From the NCBI RefSeq assembly GCF_000710915.1, contig NZ_BAUA01000221.1:1-32428 (forward strand): DNA of 32,428 nucleotides. The letters run 5' to 3'. Below, one piece after another: positions 24,164-31,823 of the stretch (position 1 is its first letter; each line of letters opens with the position of its first letter). The translations under genes and the position numbers were made by a program. The DNA comes from Nocardia brasiliensis IFM 10847. GTDB taxonomy: Bacteria; Actinomycetota; Actinomycetes; Mycobacteriales; Mycobacteriaceae. The notes beneath the pieces were generated by a model. That model saw only the letters and a list, made by a program, of their open reading frames with translations, did no database searches and was not told the DNA's origin.

Positions 24164-25306
24164 ATGCCAGTGGATCGAATGCTGCCGACGTCCGAGGCTC
24201 GGGACCTGCTCGAGCTGACCCGCGATATCGCCGACAAGGTGCTCGAGCCGCGGGTGGTCGAGTGCGAGAAGACGGGAACGTTTCCCGACGGCGTCTTTCC
24301 CGCACTCGGCGCGGCCAGCCTGCTCAGTCTGCCGTATCCGGAAGAGTTCGGTGGCGGCGCCCAGCCCTACGAGGTGTATCTGCAGGTGCTCGAGGAGCTC
24401 GCGGCGCGCTGGGCCGCGGTCGCGGTGGCGGTGAGCGTGCACAGCCTGTCCTGCCATCCCCTGTTCACCTTCGGCACCGCCGAACAACAGCAGCGCTGGC
24501 TTTCGACCATGCTGTCCGGCGAAACCATCGGCGCCTACAGCCTTTCCGAGCCGCACGCGGGCTCCGACGCGGCCGCGCTGCGCTGCCGGGCCACGAAAGT
24601 CGATGGCGGATACCGGATCAACGGCGCGAAAGCCTGGATCACCAACGGCGGCAAGGCCGATTTCTACACCCTCTTCGCGCGGACCGGCGAGGGCTCGCGC
24701 GGCATCTCGTGTTTCCTCGTGCCGCGCGACACCGAGGGCCTGAGCTTCGGCAAACCCGAAGAGAAGATGGGCCTGCGCGCCGTGCCGACCACCACCGCCG
24801 CCTACGACGACGCGTTCTTGCCCGCCGAACGCCTGATCGGAGAAGAGGGACAAGGACTTTCGATCGCATTCAGCGCGCTCGACTCGGGCCGGCTCGGTAT
24901 TGCCGCCGTCGCAACGGGTTTGGCGCAACGCGCGCTCGACGAAGCGGTCGCCTACGCCAAGGAACGGGAAGCCTTCGGTCGCCACATCATCGACCACCAG
25001 GGCCTGGGTTTCGTGCTCGCCGATATGGCCGCGGCCGTAGATTCGGCCCGCGCCACCTACCTCGACGCGGCCCGCCGCCGCGACGCCGGACTCCCCTACT
25101 CCCGTCAGGCCAGCGTCGCGAAGCTGGTCGCGACCGACGCCGCCATGAAGGTCACCACCGACGCCGTGCAGGTCTTCGGCGGCTACGGCTACACCCAGGA
25201 CTTCCCCGTCGAGCGCTACATGCGCGAAGCCAAGGTCATGCAGATCTTCGAAGGCACCAACCAGATCCAGCGCCTGGTCATCGCCCGCCAACTCGCGGGC
25301 AACTGA
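24164..25306 (+). CDS. Acyl-CoA dehydrogenase
   Basis: A flavoenzyme of 380 residues, the usual family length, which introduces the alpha,beta double bond of an acyl-CoA in fatty or branched-chain acid breakdown. Family signatures are AYSLSEPHAGSDAAAL for FAD/substrate binding, AWITNGGKADFY, QVFGGYGYTQDFPVERYMR, and the C-terminal FEGTNQIQ, whose Glu (about residue 363) is the usual catalytic base. The start is ATG 24164; the second Met at residue 6 is possible but lacks any start signal. It is followed after 75 bp by the monooxygenase gene, which has its own start signals. The chain-length preference is not assigned. Confidence 0.95.
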   Translation: MPVDRMLPTSEARDLLELTRDIADKVLEPRVVECEKTGTFPDGVFPALGAASLLSLPYPEEFGGGAQPYEVYLQVLEELAARWAAVAVAVSVHSLSCHPLFTFGTAEQQQRWLSTMLSGETIGAYSLSEPHAGSDAAALRCRATKVDGGYRINGAKAWITNGGKADFYTLFARTGEGSRGISCFLVPRDTEGLSFGKPEEKMGLRAVPTTTAAYDDAFLPAERLIGEEGQGLSIAFSALDSGRLGIAAVATGLAQRALDEAVAYAKEREAFGRHIIDHQGLGFVLADMAAAVDSARATYLDAARRRDAGLPYSRQASVAKLVATDAAMKVTTDAVQVFGGYGYTQDFPVERYMREAKVMQIFEGTNQIQRLVIARQLAGN

Positions 25307-25369
25307 CCCGCTGGCCGAAAATGTTGATTCGTTGACCGCGGATGTCTTCGGAACTGGGCATTCGAGTCA

Positions 25370-25375
25370 TACGCT
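25370..25375 (+). promoter_or_regulatory. Leaderless-type -10 TACGCT of the monooxygenase gene
   Basis: TACGCT fits TANNNT and ends 6 nt before ATG 25382, the same spacing as at kmtR and at the acyl-CoA dehydrogenase gene. The intervening CGGAGT leaves GGAG just 1 nt from the ATG, too near for normal ribosome binding. Confidence 0.5.
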
Positions 25376-25381
25376 CGGAGT

Positions 25382-26851
25382 ATGAAGACGCCGTCCATCA
25401 TCATCATCGGGGCCGGATTCGCGGGGCTCGGCCTGGCTTTGGAGCTGCGGCGGGCCGGGGTGGACAGCTTCACGATCCTGGAGAAGGCCGCGGATCTGGG
25501 CGGCGTCTGGCGGGAGAACACCTATCCGGGCGCCGCGTGTGACGTGCCGTCGCCGCTGTATTCGTGGTCGTTCGAACCGAAATCGGATTGGCCGCGCCGT
25601 TTCTCGGAACAGCGCGATATCCACGCGTACATGCGCGCAGTCGCGGACAAGCACGAACTGACCCGGTTCATCCGGTTCGGCACCGAGGTGACCGACGCCG
25701 AATTCGACGAGTCGACCGGCCAGTGGCAGATCAGCACCGCCGACGGCGCCGAGTTCACCGCTGATGTCTTCGTGCCCGCCGTCGGCCAGCTCTCCCGGCC
25801 CGCGATGCCGAACATCCCGGGCATCGACACCTTCGCGGGACCGGCGTTCCATTCGGCGGAATGGGACCACAGCGTCGAGCTGACCGGCAAGCGGATCGCC
25901 TGCATCGGCACGGGAGCCAGTGCGATCCAATACATTCCGCGTATCCAGCCCACGGCCGCGCACCTCACGCTGTTCCAGCGTTCCGCGGCGTGGGTGCTGC
26001 CCAAGTTCGACACCGAGTACAGCGACACGCACAAAGCGGTCTTCAAGTATCTGCCGCCGACCCGGCTCGCCGAACGGTTCGCGATCTGGTCGCTGTTCGA
26101 GGTGCTCGCCCTCGCGCTGACCGATATCCCGGGCATGAAGACACCGGTGATCGCGCTGGCCGATCGGCATCGGGAGCGGCAGGTCCCCGATCCCGAGTTA
26201 CGCGCGAAACTGACACCCGACTACGCGGCCGGGTGCAAGCGCGGCTTGTTCTCCAACGAATACTTTCCCGCACTGGCCGAGCCGAACGTCACGGTGGAGA
26301 CCACCGCGATCGAGGCGATCACGCCGACCGGCATCCGGACCGCCGACGGCGTCGAGCACGAGGTCGATGTCATCGTCTACGGCACGGGCTTCAAAGGCAC
26401 CGAGTTCCTGGCGCCGATGAACATCTACGGCGTAGGCGGCCGCAAGCTGGCCGACGTCTGGGGCGATGCCGGCGCCCGCGCGTTTCTCGGCCTGTCCGTG
26501 CCGCATTTCCCGAACCTATTCATGATGTACGGCCCGAACACCAATGTCGGCTCCGGCTCGATCATCTACATGCTGGAATCGCAGGCCCGCTACATCCGTC
26601 AGGTGGTGCAGTACCTCACCGACCGGCCGGGCCGGTATCTCGCGGCCCGCGCGAGCACCGAACAAGCCTGGGACGACTGGTTGCAGCGCCGGCTGAAAGA
26701 TACGCCGTGGAATTTCTGCTCCAGCTGGTATCGCAACGCGGCGGGCCGCATCACCAACAACTGGCCCGGCGCCACCGTGCTGTACCGCTGGAAGACAAGG
26801 ACTTTCGACACCGCCGACTACGACGAGGCACAGGCCGCCGCGGTGCGCTAG
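25382..26851 (+). CDS. Flavin-containing Baeyer-Villiger-type monooxygenase
   Basis: A class B FAD/NADPH monooxygenase of 489 residues that would insert oxygen next to a ketone to give an ester or lactone. The FAD Rossmann motif is G10-A-G-F-A-G15. The Baeyer-Villiger fingerprint FxGxxxHxxxW is at F151-G153-H157-W161, and the second nucleotide motif GTGASA is at 176-181. VYGTGFKGTEFLAP near residue 335 is the conserved downstream motif. Like many actinobacterial enzymes of this family it may act on steroid, cyclic or long-chain ketones; the substrate is not readable. The start is fixed by the leaderless-type -10. Its tail (NNWPGATVLYRWKTRTF) is typical of the family. Confidence 0.95.
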   Translation: MKTPSIIIIGAGFAGLGLALELRRAGVDSFTILEKAADLGGVWRENTYPGAACDVPSPLYSWSFEPKSDWPRRFSEQRDIHAYMRAVADKHELTRFIRFGTEVTDAEFDESTGQWQISTADGAEFTADVFVPAVGQLSRPAMPNIPGIDTFAGPAFHSAEWDHSVELTGKRIACIGTGASAIQYIPRIQPTAAHLTLFQRSAAWVLPKFDTEYSDTHKAVFKYLPPTRLAERFAIWSLFEVLALALTDIPGMKTPVIALADRHRERQVPDPELRAKLTPDYAAGCKRGLFSNEYFPALAEPNVTVETTAIEAITPTGIRTADGVEHEVDVIVYGTGFKGTEFLAPMNIYGVGGRKLADVWGDAGARAFLGLSVPHFPNLFMMYGPNTNVGSGSIIYMLESQARYIRQVVQYLTDRPGRYLAARASTEQAWDDWLQRRLKDTPWNFCSSWYRNAAGRITNNWPGATVLYRWKTRTFDTADYDEAQAAAVR

Positions 26852-26866
26852 CAGCCACCGCTTTCA

Positions 26867-26897
26867 GCTGAGTCTCAGCAAGCGCCCAGTAAACTGG
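26867..26897. promoter_or_regulatory. Two adjacent inverted repeats between the monooxygenase and DUF1542 genes
   Basis: GCTGAG-T-CTCAGC (26867-26879) and CCAGT-AA-ACTGG (26886-26897) lie in the 84-bp gap. The second contains TAAACT (26890-26895), a fair -10 for the DUF1542 gene. The first could terminate the monooxygenase transcript or act as an operator. Confidence 0.4.
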
Positions 26898-26935
26898 ACG
26901 GTATTCGCCGACCGGCTACAGAAGAGGTGCGCACC

Positions 26936-27679
26936 GTGTTATGGCTCCTGATCATCGTGGTGATCGTGGCGGTGGGCGCGCTCATCCTCGTACAGGCCCG
27001 GCAGCGCACCCAGCGCGCGGCGACCGAGCTCGCCGATGCGCTGGCCGACGCCCGCCAGGTCAACGAGCGGCTCGGCGGGCAGATCTACAACCTCAGCGGC
27101 ACCAACGACGCCGCTGAACAGGCTCTGGTCGACGCCTCCGAGCGGCACCTCGCCGCCGGGTCGCAACTCGATCAGGCGCGCACGCCCGCCCAGGCCCGGC
27201 TGGCCAAGCAGACCGCGTTGGAAGGGCTCTACTACACCCAGGCCGCGCGCAGCGCGATGGGCATGGATCCCGGCCCCGCCATCCCCACCCTCGACGGGCA
27301 GGACACGGCGGGCAAGGTCAGCGAGAACCGGGTCATCGAGCACGAAGGCCGAGAGATCGCCGCCTCGCCGAATCCGTCGGCGGCCACGCCCAACTATTTT
27401 CCCGGCGGTCGCGTCGCCGGTCGGCCGGTCCCCGCGGGCTGGTACTCCGAACCCTGGTGGAAGCCCGCGTTGATCGGCGGCGCGTGGGGCCTCGGGTCGG
27501 CACTGCTGTTCTCGTCGCTGTTCTCCGGGATGTCCGGGATCGGTTATGGCGCACAGGGGTTCGAGAGCGGGTACGGAGACGGGTATCAGGACGGGCTGGC
27601 AGCGGGCGGTGGGCTCGAGGCGAATCCGGGCGGATTCGAGGATGGCGGGTATGACTCCGGGGGCTGGATACGGTGGTGA
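26936..27679 (+). CDS. DUF1542-type membrane protein, tail apparently lost by frameshift
   Basis: The open frame gives 247 residues. It has an N-terminal membrane anchor (WLLIIVVIVAVGALILV), a coiled region with RLGGQIYNLSGTNDAAEQ, a conserved VAGRPVPAGWYSEPWWKPAL box, and a hydrophobic stretch GGAWGLGSALLFSSLFSG. It then turns Gly-rich and stops at 27679. Related actinobacterial proteins, as I remember them, continue into a Gly/Asp/Phe repeat tail. Here that tail is present, but in the next frame after five G at 27659-27663, ending at 27767. Removing one G would give a protein 29 residues longer. GTG 26936 is preferred (AAGAGG 8 nt before); GTG 26927 is the alternative. Function is unknown; it is probably a membrane protein of the envelope. 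Confidence 0.85.
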   Translation: MLWLLIIVVIVAVGALILVQARQRTQRAATELADALADARQVNERLGGQIYNLSGTNDAAEQALVDASERHLAAGSQLDQARTPAQARLAKQTALEGLYYTQAARSAMGMDPGPAIPTLDGQDTAGKVSENRVIEHEGREIAASPNPSAATPNYFPGGRVAGRPVPAGWYSEPWWKPALIGGAWGLGSALLFSSLFSGMSGIGYGAQGFESGYGDGYQDGLAAGGGLEANPGGFEDGGYDSGGWIRW

Positions 27680-27686
27680 CACAGGG

Positions 27687-27761
27687 GGATTCGACGGGAG
27701 CGGGTTCGACGGTGGCGGATTCGATGGGGGTGGATTCGACGGCGGCGGGTTCGACGGCGGG
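27687..27761 (+). repeat. Five tandem 15-bp units encoding GFDGG repeats, out of frame with the upstream gene
   Basis: Units of the form GG(A/G)TTCGA(C/T)GGNNGN repeat five times. In the frame that starts at 27660 they read GGFDGSGFDGGGFDGGG-like and end at TGA 27767. This is the Gly/Phe-rich tail expected on the DUF1542 protein but is separated from it by a one-base shift. Tandem DNA repeats can also vary in copy number by slippage. Confidence 0.8.
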
Positions 27762-27847
27762 TTCTGAGCGACAGTAGAGCTGGCCACACCCGGGGACACC
27801 TGCCCGCACGGTTGTGATCGACCGGTCCGATGCCGGACGGTGGTCGA

Positions 27848-29209
27848 ATGATCATGCAGCGCAAGCGAACCGCGGTCGTCACGGCCGCGCTGGTGGCAAC
27901 GGGCGCGATCAGCGCGGCATGCGGGCCGGATGCGGCAACCGAGTTTCCCACCGGCTTCTGGCAGGTCGCCGATTACGGCACCGCCGTCTCGATCCACGAC
28001 AACGTGCTCGAGACGTTTCAGACGACCTCGCTCAGCTGCCTGAAAGACGAGACCGCCAGCCGCACGGACGATCCCGCAACCTTCGTCACCGCAGGCAAAG
28101 ATGTGCTCGCCGTGCGCGCGGCGGACTCGCCCGATCGAGCCGCCCTGCACATCGATGGTTCACCCGGCGATCGCACGCTGCGCCGCCTGCCCGTTCTGCC
28201 GACGCTGTGCAACGACCCGCAGCAGCCGCCCGCCTTCGACGTGTTCTGGCAGACCTTCCAGGAGAACTACCCGTTCTTCGCCGCGAAAGGTATTGACTGG
28301 CAACAGGTCCGAGATCAGTTTCGGGATCGCGCGCTGCGCGCCGAACGGCAGGGCGACGACGCCGAACTGTTCGCCGTCTTTCGCGACATGGTCGCGCCAC
28401 TGCACGACGCGCACGTGGCGGTCTCGGCCGGTGACCTCGGACTCTTCGGTACGACCCGGCCCGGTACCACGATGCCCGGCCCGGCATTCGACCAAAAGGT
28501 CAAGGAATTCGTCCAGCGGCGCGATCTCGCCGGCCACCGGCTGACCGAGTACGCCAACGGGCGCATCAGTTATGCGGACATACCCGGACAAGGCTACGGC
28601 TACCTGCGAATTTCCGCTTTCAGCGGGTACGCGACCGAACGCACCTTCGCCGCCGACAGCGCCGAACTCGCCCGCGCCCTCGATGCGATCTTCACGCCGG
28701 AAAGGCTGAGCCGACTACGTGGGCTGGTCCTCGACCTCCGCATCAACGGCGGTGGCTCGGACAGCCTGGGCCTGCAACTGGCGGCCCGCCTTACCGATCG
28801 CCCGTATTTCGCTTATGCGAAGAAGACGCGCAACACCGCCCCGCAGCCGCTGCGCGTCGAGCCCGCGGCCGACCCGTTCCTCGGCCCCATCGCCATCCTC
28901 ACCGGCGGTTCCACCATCAGCGCAGGCGAGACCTTCACCCAGGCGATGCTGGAACGCCCCTCGCGCACAACGCGAATCGGCGAGCCCACTCAGGGCGTCT
29001 TCTCCGATGTCATGCAGCGCAAGCTGCCCGGCGACAGATACGCGGACTGGTGGTTCGGCCTGCCCAACGAAGAATTCCCGACCTCGGACGGCCGGACTTT
29101 CGACGGGCCGGGCATCCCGCCCGAGCTGAGCGAGCCCGTCTTCACCGACGAGGAGTTCGCGCACAATCTGGACTCCGCCTTCGACCGCGCGCTGCGCTGG
29201 CTGGGCTGA
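27848..29209 (+). CDS. S41-family (C-terminal-processing/tricorn-like) serine peptidase, exported
   Basis: A 453-residue protein. Residues 1-25 form a basic and hydrophobic export signal (MIMQRKRTAVVTAALVA) ending in SAAC-GPD. The Cys suggests a lipoprotein, though Ser at -3 departs from the usual lipobox. A helical region (FWQTFQENYPFFAAKGIDW) precedes the S41 domain. Conserved parts are GYLRISAFSGY, LVLDLRINGGGSDSLGLQLA and ILTGGSTISAGETFTQAML; Ser358 of ISAGE is the likely nucleophile. It probably cleaves peptides at the cell surface. ATG 27848 is chosen for the better-placed GGTGG; the in-frame ATG at 27830 lacks a ribosome binding site. It stands alone between the DUF1542 and methyltransferase genes. 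Confidence 0.88.
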   Translation: MIMQRKRTAVVTAALVATGAISAACGPDAATEFPTGFWQVADYGTAVSIHDNVLETFQTTSLSCLKDETASRTDDPATFVTAGKDVLAVRAADSPDRAALHIDGSPGDRTLRRLPVLPTLCNDPQQPPAFDVFWQTFQENYPFFAAKGIDWQQVRDQFRDRALRAERQGDDAELFAVFRDMVAPLHDAHVAVSAGDLGLFGTTRPGTTMPGPAFDQKVKEFVQRRDLAGHRLTEYANGRISYADIPGQGYGYLRISAFSGYATERTFAADSAELARALDAIFTPERLSRLRGLVLDLRINGGGSDSLGLQLAARLTDRPYFAYAKKTRNTAPQPLRVEPAADPFLGPIAILTGGSTISAGETFTQAMLERPSRTTRIGEPTQGVFSDVMQRKLPGDRYADWWFGLPNEEFPTSDGRTFDGPGIPPELSEPVFTDEEFAHNLDSAFDRALRWLG

Positions 29210-29224
29210 CCGCGCAGTCCGCTC

Positions 29225-29254
29225 TTGACGCCCGTGCGGCAACTGTCTCAGACT
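29225..29254 (+). promoter_or_regulatory. Possible promoter of the methyltransferase gene
   Basis: TTGACG (29225-29230) is followed after 18 nt by CAGACT (29249-29254), which keeps the A and final T of a -10. A transcript starting near 29262 would carry a 45-nt leader with GGGAGG before the ATG. Confidence 0.35.
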
Positions 29255-29306
29255 GTTGAGTGTCGAGATCGGCCGGCGTCTGCCCGGCCGCACGTCGGGA
29301 GGTTCC

Positions 29307-30179
29307 ATGACGCTGACCACCGCCGATATCCCGGTCGAGGACATCGGCACCCGATCACTGCGCTGGGCCCGCGAATGCTACGAATGGGCGAAGGTGCCGC
29401 TGCTGCCATCAGGCCAGCGGGTAGGCCGGGTGTACGACGTGGTCGGCCCGCAGAACCTGTTCGGCGAGGACTCGTTGTTCATCAATCTCGGCTATTGGCG
29501 CGACAATCCGGCCACTCTCGACGAAGCGAGCCGCGAGCTGGCACGGTTGGTCGGCCGCGAAGCCGAACTCGGCCCGGACGACATCCAGCTCGATATCGGC
29601 TTCGGCTACGGCGACCAGGACTTCCTGTGGGCGCAGGAATTCGCCCCGAAACAGATCATCGGCATGAACATCGCCGTCGAGCAGATCGAGATCGCGACCA
29701 GACGCGCCGCCGAACTCGGCCTGTCCCAACACATTCGATATGAATACGGCTCCGCGATCGATCTCCCCCGCGACAACGAGTCCTGCACCAAAGTGACCGC
29801 CTTGGAATCGGCCTTCCACTTCCCGTCCTACCCCAAGTTCTTCCGCGAAGCTCACCGCGTCCTACGCCCCGGCGGCAAACTCGTCACCGCCGACATCGTC
29901 CCCCGCACCGCATTTCCGAATCGCCCACCGCTGGGCAACGTCTTCGACATCCACCGCTACCACCAAGCCCTACAAGCAGCGGGCTTCACCGACGTGGTCA
30001 CCTACTCCATCCGCCACCACGTCTACGCCCCACTAGCCGACTACCTCACCAAACGCCTCCGCGACCCCGACATGCGCCGCGTCAACCCAGCCCTGCGCCT
30101 AGCCTTCAGCCGCCCCGCCCTCACCCTCTGGGGTCCCTGGACCGACTACATCATCGCCACCGGCACCAAACCTTCATGA
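29307..30179 (+). CDS. Class I SAM-dependent methyltransferase
   Basis: A 290-residue methyltransferase. The SAM-binding glycine motif LDIGFGYGDQD is at about residues 95-105. It is followed by the acidic/helix region IIGMNIAVEQIEIA, ESAFHFPSYPKFFREAHRVLRPGG for motifs III-IV, and a C-terminal part typical of the EryG/mycobacterial lipid O-methyltransferase group (GFTDVVTYSIRHHVYAPL). The start ATG 29307 has GGGAGG 4 nt upstream; an in-frame start at 29256 lacks this. It could methylate a lipid, glycolipid or secondary metabolite; the substrate is unknown. No signal peptide is seen. It is the last chromosomal protein gene before the tRNA and integrated element. Confidence 0.92.
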   Translation: MTLTTADIPVEDIGTRSLRWARECYEWAKVPLLPSGQRVGRVYDVVGPQNLFGEDSLFINLGYWRDNPATLDEASRELARLVGREAELGPDDIQLDIGFGYGDQDFLWAQEFAPKQIIGMNIAVEQIEIATRRAAELGLSQHIRYEYGSAIDLPRDNESCTKVTALESAFHFPSYPKFFREAHRVLRPGGKLVTADIVPRTAFPNRPPLGNVFDIHRYHQALQAAGFTDVVTYSIRHHVYAPLADYLTKRLRDPDMRRVNPALRLAFSRPALTLWGPWTDYIIATGTKPS

Positions 30180-30269
30180 TCAGGAGGAACTGGTGGCGCA
30201 CCCCACCCGCACAACGCCGCCCCCAGTTCCCCCTCACCGGCGGATGCGGCGTCTCCCACCCCCACCCGG

Positions 30270-30291
30270 TAGACTCCCGAACGTCCGGGAG
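30270..30291 (+). promoter_or_regulatory. Likely tRNA promoter -10 with adjoining hairpin
   Basis: TAGACT (30270-30275) is a good -10 placed about 28 nt before the tRNA 5' end. CTCCCG-AACGTC-CGGGAG (30274-30291) forms a perfect 6-bp stem just after it, which could lie in the tRNA precursor leader. A -35 is not clear. Confidence 0.4.
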
Positions 30292-30303
30292 CCATCCCGG
30301 CCA

Positions 30304-30379
30304 GCCCTCGTAGCTCAGGGGATAGAGCACCGCTCTCCTAAAGCGGGTGTCGCAGGTTCGAATCCTGCCGAGGGCACCA
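30304..30379 (+). tRNA. tRNA-Arg (anticodon CCU), CCA encoded
   Basis: A full cloverleaf can be folded by eye. The acceptor GCCCTCG (30304-30310) pairs with CGAGGGC (30369-30375), the D stem GCTC with GAGC, the anticodon stem CCGCT with AGCGG around loop CTCCTAA, and the T stem GCAGG with CCTGC around TTCGAAT. Discriminator A is 30376 and CCA 30377-30379. The anticodon CCT (30337-30339) reads AGG, arginine. The 3' end abuts the integrase gene of an integrated element, so this gene is the likely attachment site. Confidence 0.97.
30342..30379. other. Probable attachment site core at the 3' part of tRNA-Arg
   Basis: Integrases of this class usually recombine at the 3' half of a tRNA gene and leave the tRNA intact by carrying a copy of the 3' end. 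Here the integrase stop is only 13 bp beyond the CCA, and the tRNA is whole. The exact core cannot be set without the second copy, which should lie outside the window on the right. Confidence 0.55.
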
Positions 30380-30392
30380 GTTCCACCACAGG

Positions 30393-31607
30393 TCAGGCCG
30401 TTTTCATACCCGAGTCAACGACCACCGCACTCGGTTGGGTACGCAGAGAGTACGCAGTAGCGAAATCGGTACGTGCGCTGTCCAGCCGCGCGGCCACGTC
30501 GTCCAGGTCGTCATCGAACAAGTCCGCGTAGACGTCGAGAGTCGTACTTGGCTTGTCGTGGCCCAGCATTCGCTGTAGCGCGAGCACTGAGGCTCCTTGC
30601 GACACTGCGAGCGATGCAGCCGTATGGCGCAATTCGTGAGGAGTCAACCCCTCAAGACCGGCCGCCTTCGCTGCTCCGTTCCACCACGCGCGCCGCATGT
30701 TCCGAACGCGCAGTACCGCCCCGCGCCGGGAGGTGAAGACCTCCGCATCCGGTTGCCGACCGGCAAGATGTTGTTTCAGCGGTTCAGCCAGGAACGCCGG
30801 GAACGGCACGCTTCGGCGCTGATGGTCCTTGGGTGCCTTCGTCACGAGTACCCCGTCGACCTCGGTAATGGTTCGCTCGATCTGCAGGCGTCGCCGTTGC
30901 AGGTTCACGGCCGAGGTCTGTAATCCGGCCACCTCGGCGAATCGGAGACCGCAGTAGGCGAGCACCATGACCGCGAGCCAGTTGCCGCCCGCGTGTTCAG
31001 CCAGCTGCTCGACTTCCACGCCCGAGAGGTAGCGCCGTTTGCCGAGACTTTGTTTCGGCCGATCGACTGTGCCGCAAGGGTTGACCGCGATCCGTCGTGT
31101 GATCACCGCATGGTCGCAGATCTGCGAGAGCACACCGAGGTTCTTCCGTACAGTGCCGCCAGCCGCACCACGATCTACCTGCTCGATGACCCATTCCTGG
31201 ATCTCATCGTGCGCCAAGTCGGCAAGGCGAACGCTCCCCCATCTTGGCCGAATGTGCTTGGCAACGATGGACTTGTACCGTGCTCGCGTCGACTTCTCCC
31301 AGGACGGATGACCAGCCAGCCACGCCGTCGCCACGACGTCCACCGTTACACGGCCCGCAGCTGGTGAAGCATGAACACCAGTGACGACCGCTGCCGTCTG
31401 CCCATCCAGCCATGACTGAGCATCCGCCTTACGGGCGAATCGCTTGGAGTGCTCTTCACCCTTTCCATCGACATACCTTGCACGCCAGCGCTTTCCCTTG
31501 CCGTCGAGCTTGGAAGGTACGCGTAGCACCGTGCCGTCCGGCTGCCGTTCGTCCTTGGTCCACAGATCCTCAACGCCCGCGCGACGATTCCGGCGCACCC
31601 CGCTCAT
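30393..31607 (-). CDS. int: Tyrosine site-specific integrase
   Basis: A phage-type tyrosine recombinase of 404 residues that would integrate and excise the element at tRNA-Arg. The N-terminal region (WRARYVDGKGEEHSKRFARK) is an arm-binding AP2-like domain, and residues 85-180 form the SAM-like core-binding domain. The catalytic domain shows R222 in CGLRFAE, a lysine at 257 or 260, H324-x-x-R327 in HELRHTAAS, H350 in MLGHDK, and nucleophile Y360 in LDVYADLF, so all key residues are present. The ATG overlaps the excisionase stop (ATGA), implying translational coupling. The gene ends 13 bp from the tRNA CCA. Confidence 0.96.
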   Translation of the reverse strand: MSGVRRNRRAGVEDLWTKDERQPDGTVLRVPSKLDGKGKRWRARYVDGKGEEHSKRFARKADAQSWLDGQTAAVVTGVHASPAAGRVTVDVVATAWLAGHPSWEKSTRARYKSIVAKHIRPRWGSVRLADLAHDEIQEWVIEQVDRGAAGGTVRKNLGVLSQICDHAVITRRIAVNPCGTVDRPKQSLGKRRYLSGVEVEQLAEHAGGNWLAVMVLAYCGLRFAEVAGLQTSAVNLQRRRLQIERTITEVDGVLVTKAPKDHQRRSVPFPAFLAEPLKQHLAGRQPDAEVFTSRRGAVLRVRNMRRAWWNGAAKAAGLEGLTPHELRHTAASLAVSQGASVLALQRMLGHDKPSTTLDVYADLFDDDLDDVAARLDSARTDFATAYSLRTQPSAVVVDSGMKTA

Positions 31608-31810
31608 GCGGCATCACCGAGGGTCGCACCGGCTTCTTGCTCCGCGATCCAGGCCAGGATGACGGACTTGCGCCAGACACGTCGGCGAGCACCGAGCTTG
31701 AAACTGGCAGGACCGCGCCCGACATGAGCCCACCACCGCCATGTAGCTTCCGGAATTCCGGTCAGTGCCTCGCAGTCCTTGGCTCTGAGGTAGGTGTCGT
31801 CCTCGATCAT
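31604..31810 (-). CDS. xis: Excisionase/AlpA-like helix-turn-helix protein
   Basis: A small DNA-binding protein of 68 residues with a MerR/AlpA-type winged helix: YLRAKDCEALTGIPEATWRWW, then RRVWRKSVILAWIAEQE. Such proteins bend DNA at the att site to direct excision by the integrase. ATG 31810 is fixed by AAGGAG 6 nt upstream; an in-frame start at 31834 would overlap the rep stop. It lies 13 bp after rep and overlaps int by 4 bp, so rep-xis-int is probably one operon. Confidence 0.88.
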   Translation of the reverse strand: MIEDDTYLRAKDCEALTGIPEATWRWWAHVGRGPASFKLGARRRVWRKSVILAWIAEQEAGATLGDAA

Positions 31811-31823
31811 TTTCCACTCCTTC

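Noticed and set aside
30193..30531. An ORF preceded by AGGAGG that reads through the tRNA-Arg gene
   Set aside because: Its middle (LVAQGIEHRSPKAGVAGSNP) is the well-known false peptide produced by translating a tRNA gene. The rest runs antisense into the integrase.
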